DNA of 7,005 nt from SAR324 cluster bacterium. Lineage in GTDB: Bacteria > SAR324 > NAC60-12. The notes beneath the pieces were generated by a model. That model was not told the DNA's origin, did not search any database, and saw only the letters and a program-made list of their open reading frames with translations. A program made the translations under genes and the position numbers. The stretch is from NCBI GenBank assembly GCA_028822475.1, contig JAPKDT010000108.1, forward strand, positions 1 through 7,005. Direction: 5' to 3'. Of the stretch, positions 1 to 6,713 are shown piece after piece (position 1 is the first letter of the stretch; each line of letters begins with the position of its first letter).

Positions 1-114
1 CAAACAATGCTATGTATGATGCCTCTAACAGGCATGGAAGTCAATTTTAATTTAAAGCGTGACCTAGTCCAAATAGTTGTCTTTATCAGGCAAGAGGATC
101 GCAAGAACAGCTAA
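1..114 (+). CDS. possible C-terminal tail of an upstream gene (partial, uncertain)
   Basis: Reading frame 1 is open from the left edge for 37 codons and stops with TAA at 112-114, so it could be the end of a plus-strand gene that starts outside the window. The tail would end in a hydrophobic stretch (LVQIVVFI) followed by a charged end (RQEDRKNS), which is protein-like but matches nothing I recognise. If real, it is convergent with dus, with a 43-base gap between the two stops. An open run of this length is not rare by chance, and a short hairpin lies inside it at 19-35, so this stays a weak call. Sequence to the left of the window would settle it. Confidence 0.2.
   Translation, partial: QTMLCMMPLTGMEVNFNLKRDLVQIVVFIRQEDRKNS
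19..35. other. short perfect hairpin
   Basis: ATGCCT (19-24) and AGGCAT (30-35) are perfect inverted repeats around a five-base loop, CTAAC. On the plus strand the stem is followed by a loosely T-rich stretch (AATTTTAATTT, 44-54), but no continuous T tract follows directly. On the minus strand no T tract follows either, so it is not a convincing end for dus. It might be a weak terminator for an upstream gene, or chance. Confidence 0.2.
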
Positions 115-157
115 ATAAAGTTAGTCAATTATTCTGCAAGTAGAAGCATTTCCTGGG

Positions 158-1135
158 TTAACCGGTCAAAGCAAGCGGTGGTTCAAGTTGCTGGATTTCC
201 CGCATACATTCCACAAATGATTTCTCATTTTGGCATTGCATCAAGCTGTTACGCCATTCTTTCGCGTTACGGAAACCACTTACATAATTTCCGATATACT
301 TTCGGAATTCTCTTACAGCCACTAACTCCTGCTTGAATCGTCGATACAAGTGGAAGTGTTTTAGCGCCAGTTCAATCCGTTGATCGAGAGTCGGATCAGG
401 ATATTTTCGCCGATCCTGAAAACACCAGGGATTTCCAATTGCGGCACGTCCAATCATGAATCCGTCAAGATTAGCCATTTGCTCCAGTCCATGGTTGAAA
501 TCCCGGATATCTCCGTTGCCGATGACAGGAATTGACAACTGACGTTTCAGTTCGTAAATTGGCTCCCAGTTTGATTCACCTTTGAAAGCCTGATTATAGG
601 TCCGTCCGTGTATGGTCAGCATAGAGGCTCCGGCAGATTCCAGAGCTTTTGCGAAATCAATTAAATTTTTATCGTCTTTCCAACCTAATCTTGTTTTGAC
701 GGAAACTTCCAAGGAGCATGCTTTACGGATTTCTTCCACAATCCTACAGGCCCTATCAGGATCCTGCATCAAGGCACTTCCGTGCTGAGAATGCACAATT
801 TTTTTTGCGGGACAACCCATGTTGATGTCCACTCCCAAAATTCCGCGATCCTCAACCATACGTGAAGCTTCCGCGAAAGTTTCTGGAGAATTACCGAAAA
901 GCTGCATGAAAAACGGCTGTTCGCACGGTTCAAAATCCAAACGTAAACGTACATGTTCACTCCGTACCAGTCCATCAACGCTGGTAAACTCACTGAAAAG
1001 AATGACATCTTTGCTTAAACTTCGTACAATTTGACGGTAAGCAGAATTTGTCACTCCATCCATCGGCGCAAGACAAACAATTGGACGCTTGACTTCGGAC
1101 CAGCTCATGACATGATTGGGTGAGTGCCTTTTCAT
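158..1135 (-). CDS. dus: tRNA-dihydrouridine synthase, DusB-like
   Basis: This is an FMN-dependent flavoprotein that uses NADPH to reduce uridine to dihydrouridine in tRNA, in the cytoplasm. The 325-residue length is normal for the family. Visible in order are the FMN-binding start of the TIM barrel, LAPMDGVT (22-29); the catalytic motif DINMGCPAKK (103-112) with active-site Cys108; KTRLGW (147-152); IHGRT (175-179) with the flavin-contacting His; GNGDI (206-210); and the phosphate-binding GFMIGRAAIGNPW (225-237). Residues from about 245 onward form the helical tRNA-recognition domain. The DINMGCPAKK form points to the DusB group rather than DusA or DusC; which tRNA position it modifies cannot be told from sequence. 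The start is uncertain: Met1 (codon 1133-1135) and Met10 (codon 1106-1108) are both possible, and neither has a Shine-Dalgarno site. The Met10 start would put the barrel at a more typical distance from the N terminus. The gene is divergent from recD, with 136 bases between. Confidence 0.96.
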   Translation of the reverse strand: MKRHSPNHVMSWSEVKRPIVCLAPMDGVTNSAYRQIVRSLSKDVILFSEFTSVDGLVRSEHVRLRLDFEPCEQPFFMQLFGNSPETFAEASRMVEDRGILGVDINMGCPAKKIVHSQHGSALMQDPDRACRIVEEIRKACSLEVSVKTRLGWKDDKNLIDFAKALESAGASMLTIHGRTYNQAFKGESNWEPIYELKRQLSIPVIGNGDIRDFNHGLEQMANLDGFMIGRAAIGNPWCFQDRRKYPDPTLDQRIELALKHFHLYRRFKQELVAVREFRKYIGNYVSGFRNAKEWRNSLMQCQNEKSFVECMREIQQLEPPLALTG

Positions 1136-1271
1136 TGCTCAAGCAGTGACAAGTTTTGTTTAAAAGTTCAACATTACCATAAAAAGCGGCATTTGAATGA
1201 CTCTCTGCAGAAAAAAATCCTGCTCTTCAGACGCCTTAAATATCTTCAGAGTTTAACTTGTAAATGCTTAA

Positions 1272-3458
1272 ATGTCCAGTTCGATAGATACCAACGAAGC
1301 ACCTTTTATCACTGTTATTCCTGCAGGCTGGACAAGCTCAGGAACCGCACGTTCACGCTTTGCAGAAGGATTAACTGATGATTCACTTAAAAATAAAATT
1401 GCGGCACCAGCCCTGACAGAGTCTCTCATGAGACTGAGAAAGCAATTTGCCGAAATTCAGCTGGGCAGTGAATATTTTTTCCAGGCTCTGGATTTCCTGA
1501 ACTGGACGGAACCGGATATCAGCAGAGAAAGCCCGGAGGAAAACCAGCGTTTTCACGTTTTATTATCCGGTTTGCTACTGATGCGCAAAGCAAACATTTC
1601 CGGCAGCACCTGTCTCCCACGCGAAATTTTGCAGACTCAAATATTAGCATCGCTGCTAAATTCTGGATTTTCCGCAAATGAACTTTCTCAGGAGAAGTGG
1701 CAAAAATGGTTGTTGACAAGTTACGGTACTGAAAAGGATTCCGCGTCTGCTCACACGCAAAATGCTATTTTCACCGCAAATCATTCTCTGCTTTATTTTA
1801 GCAAATATTGGCAAGCTGAATCCCGATTGCTTTCACTGCTACAGAAACGGATAAAGATGAATCCGCATGTTCCGGAAAGTTCCATCGTTGAAAAAGTGCT
1901 CGAAACTGTGCTTGTCGAACAGCCGGTACTTTTCGGTAAGGAAACTCTAAGCTTGGCTGATGAACAGAAAGCAGCGGTTTTGCTCTCAATATCTTCTCCT
2001 TTATTGATTATAACAGGCGGTCCAGGAACAGGAAAAACTTCTGTAGCGGTAACTCTGCTCAGAGTGCTTAAAAGGCTCGGTCTCGCAGAGCGTCCCGCAT
2101 TGGCCGCTCCTACAGGAAGGGCGGCAAAACGGATGTCTGAAGCCGTTGTTAATAGTTTAAACTCACTTGAAAATCTGAAGCAGTTGCCGCTTGAGCAAAA
2201 ATTGCTGGAGGACGCTTTGGAAGCAAAAACTCTGCACAGACTTTTAGCTTATCGTCCCGGTACACATAGTTTTAAACATCACGAATATGACCCTTTGGAA
2301 CACGACTTGCTGATAATAGATGAAGGCTCGATGATTGATCAAGAAATGATGAGCTCATTACTACGTGCAGCAAATTCCGAATTACCGCACCAGCCGTCAG
2401 TCCCACGGATTATTCTGCTGGGAGATGCTCAGCAGTTACCGTCTGTTGGTAATGGCGCAGTGCTGCTGGAATTGACAAAGAATTCCAGCATTCCGGAAAC
2501 AGCAGGTATTGCTGAAAATCCGCTGCATATAGTAAGACTGCTTAGAAGTTACAGGCAGGAGATCGGAGATGCCGCGGGCCGTAATATCCTTGGTGTGGCT
2601 GAAACAGTCAAAGAAATGGAACATGATCCAAGGCCGGAATTACTGTTTAATGCTAAAGCGCCAAATCATGAAATTATCCGCAGACTGAAAAGTCTTGAGG
2701 AAGTTGAGAAGGAAAAAGTGTTTTTGCTGAATCAGACAAATACTCCAGCTCAACTGGAAAATTTTGCAAGATGGTGGGTTGTAAATTATTTAAGTGATGA
2801 AAAATTTCTATACGAAACACAACAGAATTTTTCCCACGATGCCTCGGAGTCTCGTGCTGCTAAACTGGATTATCTGTTTGAGCATTTAAAACATTTCCGT
2901 GTTTTAACCGCAACTCAGGTTTTGCCAAGTGGAGCAATGGCGGTCAATCAGAAAATAAGCGAATGCTGGCTGGCAGAAAACGGAACAAAAGATTCATTTT
3001 CGGAGCACTATCCCGGAGAGCCTGTGATGGTGACAGAAAATAATTACAGGCTTCAACTGTTCAACGGTGATCAGGGAATATTTTTAAAATTTATCAATCC
3101 TGAAAGCAGAGAAGTTGAGCTGAAAGCAGTTTTTGCAGTTGACGGAGAATTCAAGACTTTTTATCAATACGAGCTGCATCATTTGCAAACTGCTTACGCG
3201 ATTACCGTTCACAAAAGTCAGGGTTCAGAATATGATCATCTGGCGTTGATTTTACCTGCTTTAAGTAGAGAGCGCTGGGCAAGTGAGAATGAATCAAGGA
3301 GCATTGGGGAATTAATGAGCCGTGAAATGCTCTATACAGCACTGACAAGAGCAAAGAAATCTGTGTTAATACTTGGTGAGCAAAGTGTTCTGGAAGAAGC
3401 GGCTTTGCACAAAGTATCACGTTACTCAGGAATTGGCGCTGCTTTAGTGAGTAAATAA
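1272..3458 (+). CDS. recD: RecD-type superfamily 1B helicase, exonuclease V alpha subunit
   Basis: RecD is the 5'-to-3' motor of the RecBCD helicase-nuclease, which resects double-strand breaks for recombination and degrades linear foreign DNA. All helicase motifs are present: Q-like LADEQKAAV (228-236), Walker A GGPGTGKT (249-256), motif Ia LAAPTGRAA (277-285), TLHRLL (320-325), Walker B LLIIDEGSM (346-354), motif III ILLGDAQQLPSV (381-392), arginine-bearing LLRSYRQ (423-429), motif V ITVHKSQGSEYD (644-655) and motif VI LYTALTRAKKSV (687-698). The WQAESRL segment (180-186) before the motor is also RecD-like. At 728 residues it is longer than the 608 of E. coli RecD. The Walker A lysine is at 255 against 177 in E. 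coli, so most of the extra length is N-terminal, in or before the RecC-contacting domain. A TAA stop directly precedes the ATG, so no upstream in-frame start exists; there is no Shine-Dalgarno site. recB and recC are not adjacent. The long RecD2 form used without RecBC is an alternative, but the domain order and C-terminal end look like classical RecD. Confidence 0.92.
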   Translation: MSSSIDTNEAPFITVIPAGWTSSGTARSRFAEGLTDDSLKNKIAAPALTESLMRLRKQFAEIQLGSEYFFQALDFLNWTEPDISRESPEENQRFHVLLSGLLLMRKANISGSTCLPREILQTQILASLLNSGFSANELSQEKWQKWLLTSYGTEKDSASAHTQNAIFTANHSLLYFSKYWQAESRLLSLLQKRIKMNPHVPESSIVEKVLETVLVEQPVLFGKETLSLADEQKAAVLLSISSPLLIITGGPGTGKTSVAVTLLRVLKRLGLAERPALAAPTGRAAKRMSEAVVNSLNSLENLKQLPLEQKLLEDALEAKTLHRLLAYRPGTHSFKHHEYDPLEHDLLIIDEGSMIDQEMMSSLLRAANSELPHQPSVPRIILLGDAQQLPSVGNGAVLLELTKNSSIPETAGIAENPLHIVRLLRSYRQEIGDAAGRNILGVAETVKEMEHDPRPELLFNAKAPNHEIIRRLKSLEEVEKEKVFLLNQTNTPAQLENFARWWVVNYLSDEKFLYETQQNFSHDASESRAAKLDYLFEHLKHFRVLTATQVLPSGAMAVNQKISECWLAENGTKDSFSEHYPGEPVMVTENNYRLQLFNGDQGIFLKFINPESREVELKAVFAVDGEFKTFYQYELHHLQTAYAITVHKSQGSEYDHLALILPALSRERWASENESRSIGELMSREMLYTALTRAKKSVLILGEQSVLEEAALHKVSRYSGIGAALVSK

Positions 3459-3595
3459 AATGATTAAAGATTTGACTTGGTAAACAGTTATTAATCGCAA
3501 ATAATAACACGAGAGAGTAACAGGCTCACCAAAGTTAAAGAATAATAAAAACAGTTAATTCAAAAACAATACACAAAAAGAACTAAGTAGCTGAA

Positions 3596-4903
3596 ATGCG
3601 ATTTCTCTGTAACCTTTATCTAATATTATTTTTGACAGGCACATTTGTGTTTGCCGGAGACGAAGTAGATTTGTTTCAAGTAGCCAGAGAGGGTAATGCT
3701 GCGCAAATGAGAGAAATGATTGCTTCCGGAGCAGACTTGAAAGGAAACGATATTTCCGGAAGGAATGCCTTGATGCAAGCTATTGTTTTCGGTAATCAGG
3801 CAACCACACTGGTTCTGCTGGCAAACTCGCCGGATCTGGAAAGTAAAGACGGATTGGGTTTAAATCCGCTTAGCCTGTCTGTGCGTTACGGCGATACGGA
3901 AATGACAAAGATTCTTTTGGAACACGGCGCAAGTGTGAAGAGCACGATGGAAGATGGTTCGACTCCGCTTATTTTTGCCGCGCTGGAAGGACAAATTTCG
4001 GCTGTGCGATTGTTGCTTGAGTATAATTCAGCTGTAAATTTTCGAACAAATTATGGAGAGTCGGCCCTGATAGTAGCATCCTTTGAAGGTTACTTAGGAA
4101 TCGTGCGTTTGCTGCTTGACGCAGGCGCAGACATAAATGCCGTAAATGAAGAAGGCTTCACAGCTCTTTTAGCCGCAGCCAGTAACGGTTATTTGGAAGT
4201 CGTAAATTATCTGACTTCCAGAGGTGCAAAGTCAGAAACGGTTCAAGTTCAAAATAATCTGTTGACACCAGAAAACTTGTTTGGCAGTAGCCGTGAGGAA
4301 GTTGATTTTCAAGATGATTCATCAGAAATGAACGTTACTGAGCCGTTTTATGAGTTGATAAGCGCGGCTATTGAAGGCCGCTTGAGTGTCGTCAATCAGA
4401 TGCTTGCAAATGGAGCTAAAGTCAATAAAATTGACGATGTGGGACGTACCGCTTTGATGGAAGCGAGCTCTTTTGGACGTTACGGAGTGGTAAAACGTTT
4501 GCTGGAATCAGGAGCAAAAGTCAATCTCGAGGACAATCAAAAGATGACTGCTCTGATGCTCGCAACTCTTGAGGGACGGGAAAGGGTGGTCAGCTTGTTA
4601 GTGGACTGGAAGGCAGATGTTAACGCAGCCGATGCGGAAGGAGTAAGTTCGCTGATGATTGCCGGAAATGAAGGCCGGACCGAAATTGCCCGTTTGTTGA
4701 TTAAGCATCAAGCTGATATTAACTGGCAAAGTAAGAGCGGCAGTACCGCGCTGATGGAATCTGCTGCGGAAGGTCGTACCGATACAGTAAAATTACTGAT
4801 GGACGCAAAGGCTGACCCTTTGTTGTTAGATTTACTAAAAAGAAGTGCTCTTATTATCGCGGAGCAACAAGGCCATCTCGATATTGTGGAAATGTTAAAA
4901 TAG
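3596..4903 (+). CDS. exported ankyrin-repeat protein, about 12 repeats in two blocks
   Basis: The 435-residue protein starts with a Sec-type signal peptide: basic start MRF, hydrophobic core LYLILFLTGTFVF, and a likely signal peptidase I cut after VFA (20/21) before GDEVD. There is no lipobox. The rest is ankyrin repeats with strict 33-residue spacing. In block 1 (about 25-213) the repeat-core residue falls at 58, 91, 124, 157 and 190, after an N-terminal cap repeat. In block 2 (about 250-435) it falls at 286, 319, 352, 385 and 418, again after a cap-like repeat. An acidic, non-repeat linker (214-249) separates the blocks. Ankyrin repeats bind other proteins and carry no catalytic activity; no enzymatic domain is visible, so this is probably a periplasmic or secreted binding scaffold, and its partner is unknown. 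A TAA at 3584-3586 limits upstream starts, and the signal peptide supports this ATG. It lies 137 bases after recD and 85 before the next gene. Repeats of this sort in symbionts often act on host proteins, but nothing here shows a host. Confidence 0.9.
   Translation: MRFLCNLYLILFLTGTFVFAGDEVDLFQVAREGNAAQMREMIASGADLKGNDISGRNALMQAIVFGNQATTLVLLANSPDLESKDGLGLNPLSLSVRYGDTEMTKILLEHGASVKSTMEDGSTPLIFAALEGQISAVRLLLEYNSAVNFRTNYGESALIVASFEGYLGIVRLLLDAGADINAVNEEGFTALLAAASNGYLEVVNYLTSRGAKSETVQVQNNLLTPENLFGSSREEVDFQDDSSEMNVTEPFYELISAAIEGRLSVVNQMLANGAKVNKIDDVGRTALMEASSFGRYGVVKRLLESGAKVNLEDNQKMTALMLATLEGRERVVSLLVDWKADVNAADAEGVSSLMIAGNEGRTEIARLLIKHQADINWQSKSGSTALMESAAEGRTDTVKLLMDAKADPLLLDLLKRSALIIAEQQGHLDIVEMLK
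3668..4900 (+). repeat. in-frame ankyrin repeat array (two six-unit blocks)
   Basis: These 99-base coding units are degenerate at the DNA level but regular at the protein level. Block 1 spans about 3668-4234 and block 2 about 4343-4900, with a 36-codon non-repeat linker between. The recurring core is a G-x-[TSN]-[AP]-L start followed by a GADVN-like turn, for example GRNALMQA, GFTALLAA, GRTALMEA and GSTALMES. The final unit is cut short after VEMLK, as expected for a C-terminal cap. Confidence 0.85.
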
Positions 4904-4988
4904 AAATTTCAAACTCCCTTTATCAGCTTGGATCGATAACTTCTCAAATTGTTAAAATCCAATCTTCCATAGTTGCTATCTCACCAAA

Positions 4989-6713
4989 GTGAAACAATCA
5001 GAGTGGAAAGAACAGCTAGAGTCCATTGAAGCAGAAATGCTCAAGCTTGGACATGCAGCGGATGCTCCGGCAGTTCTACGGCAATTCGGCACAAGACTCT
5101 CCACCACAATTCATCATTTTTTTGCTGAAACCGCTTCGTTTGATCCGGATGCTGCTCTCACTGTTGAGCAACAGGCATTTATGCATTCCCTACAACTTTA
5201 TGACTTGCGTTCAGTAATGCGTCTGGTCGTCAACTATGATGCCAGCAAAGGTTTGAAAGTTGTTCTGCCTGGAATAGAAAAAAGTTACCGTTCATTAATG
5301 GTCATTCAGCAGTTGGAACGGTTTACTAAAAACTCCGGGGAATCTACTGCTCTGGACGCGTATAAATTTAGGCTGGAAGAAGCCTTGAGCCGTGTTCTAA
5401 AATGCAAACGGGAAGATCTTTATAAGGAAGAAATACTAGCTGAAAAAATGGTCTTGGTTTCTGGGGCACCGGAGGTTCTGCTGAATAAATTCTTTACAGA
5501 ACGCTTACGTACGTTATTTTCTTCAAATTACCGGGCCTATCTGATGCTCAAAAACCGCTACTTTTTGAATCGGCTTAAACAGTTTAGGAAGAATCATGAT
5601 AATTACAAAACTCAACAAAGTCAGCTGACTGAACTGGCAGTTCAGTTTGAAAATCACGAAGAGTTAACGATTGAACAGGTAGTGGTAAAGCTCGATTTTC
5701 GTGAGATAGAACAATTGGTAAAAGCCCATATTTCAAAAACTGCAGAACGTGAAACTGTGCAGGAAGAAACTGAAGTATTTACTGCAGCGGAAGATAACGC
5801 CGAAAATGAGAGCTCAGACTTCGAAGCTACAGAAGAAATTATAGTAAGCAGAGATCATTCTGATGAAAAAGATCAATCTGACCCACAAATTTCTCTTGAG
5901 ACTCTCACTCAGGAAAATTCAGAAGACAACAGTTCTGCATATGAACAACTTTGTGCCGCTTATGCTGAACCTTTGGAAAAGCTGTCTGCGAGTTTTAGTC
6001 CGGTTCCGGAATGCTCCTCCCCTTATTTTCGTTCCAGAGTTGAGGATTATTGTGATGAATTTGCAAATTTCTTCCGACAACTGCACGGCGGGAATTTACA
6101 GGTAATTGCCGCAAGTCACAATTTTACTCAGGAATTACTGATCCAGCGTGGACAGGAATACAAAGCTGCTGAGCGTTGGGCGGTGGTTGCAAAAAATAAT
6201 CAGGACGAAGAATCAGTCTATTTTCGTTCAACTGAGGAGAAGATGCCTTTTGTGGATCGTAAAGCAGAGTGGAGTATGCTGATCCAAGCCCGTTTGCCCT
6301 TTATGATTCAGTTGCCTGTTGAAAAAGCAAAGACCATCGAAATTGAGAAAGACAAACTCTGTGTTTTTCAAATAGGAACTGCTTTTTTTGACCAGGAACA
6401 TAAAAATAAACGTGATGAGTATCCTGACGTTTTTTTTAAATTGATGTTTGGAGGTCACCTTTTATCCGGTAAAAATGCTGTAATTTATGTTGAGGAAGAT
6501 CCTTATTTCACCACTACACTTGAACAGATGTGGCATTGCCGTGGATTAGTGCACCTTTTTATTATGGCTATTTCCCATCGCTTTGCACTTGAACTGTCCT
6601 CTGCCATGCAAGATTTTTTAGTAGAGATTTTACCGAACACCCTCCTTGTAGGCGGTGAAGTACCTTTCACTGACCCGTTAGCGACATCCTTGAATTATGC
6701 GGAAGTTTCATAA
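4989..6713 (+). CDS. uncharacterised 574-residue protein, two helical regions joined by an acidic linker
   Basis: I do not recognise this family. No signal peptide or clear membrane segment is visible, so it is probably cytoplasmic. Residues 1-250 look mostly helical, with a very basic helix-like segment at about 182-205 (NRYFLNRLKQFRKNH). Residues 252-318 are strongly acidic and low in complexity (rich in E, D, S and T), like a flexible linker. Residues 319-574 look like a separate mixed alpha/beta domain, with hydrophobic strands such as LPFMIQLPV (436-444) and KNAVIYVEE (495-503). I see no Walker, nuclease, protease or zinc-binding motif; the six cysteines are scattered. The start is a GTG at 4989, with an in-frame TAA at 4953-4955 and no ATG between them. 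The first in-frame ATG is at 5037 (Met17), so a start there is possible. Neither has a good Shine-Dalgarno site. It follows the ankyrin gene by 85 bases on the same strand, so cotranscription is plausible but unproven. The open frame over 574 codons makes a real gene nearly certain; function unknown. Confidence 0.88.
   Translation: MKQSEWKEQLESIEAEMLKLGHAADAPAVLRQFGTRLSTTIHHFFAETASFDPDAALTVEQQAFMHSLQLYDLRSVMRLVVNYDASKGLKVVLPGIEKSYRSLMVIQQLERFTKNSGESTALDAYKFRLEEALSRVLKCKREDLYKEEILAEKMVLVSGAPEVLLNKFFTERLRTLFSSNYRAYLMLKNRYFLNRLKQFRKNHDNYKTQQSQLTELAVQFENHEELTIEQVVVKLDFREIEQLVKAHISKTAERETVQEETEVFTAAEDNAENESSDFEATEEIIVSRDHSDEKDQSDPQISLETLTQENSEDNSSAYEQLCAAYAEPLEKLSASFSPVPECSSPYFRSRVEDYCDEFANFFRQLHGGNLQVIAASHNFTQELLIQRGQEYKAAERWAVVAKNNQDEESVYFRSTEEKMPFVDRKAEWSMLIQARLPFMIQLPVEKAKTIEIEKDKLCVFQIGTAFFDQEHKNKRDEYPDVFFKLMFGGHLLSGKNAVIYVEEDPYFTTTLEQMWHCRGLVHLFIMAISHRFALELSSAMQDFLVEILPNTLLVGGEVPFTDPLATSLNYAEVS

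Noticed and set aside
1124..1378. 84-codon open frame on the plus strand spanning the dus start, the intergenic gap and the recD start
   Set aside because: It overlaps the well-supported starts of dus and recD, has a composition unlike a folded protein (rich in Cys, Arg, Tyr) and no ribosome binding site.
3472..3477. TTGACT, a good -35 match upstream of the ankyrin gene
   Set aside because: No -10-like hexamer lies 15-19 bases downstream; the nearest AT-rich match (AATAAT, 3500-3505) is 22 bases away.
3202..3510. 102-codon minus-strand frame opposite the end of recD
   Set aside because: It lies almost entirely antisense to the conserved motif V and VI region of recD, which explains the open frame; its translation resembles nothing known.
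3525..3535. CTCACCAAAGT, repeated at 4980-4990 just before the GTG start
   Set aside because: Several shared 11-mers are expected by chance in 7 kb, and the two copies sit at different distances from their gene starts (61 bases upstream and overlapping).
3956..3970. GGTTCGACTCC, resembling a tRNA T-loop
   Set aside because: It encodes GSTP in a conserved position of an ankyrin repeat, and no acceptor, D or anticodon arm can be built around it.
4928..4957. TTGGAT and TTAAAA, 18 bases apart, upstream of the 574-residue gene
   Set aside because: Each box matches the consensus poorly, and such pairs are common in AT-rich gaps.
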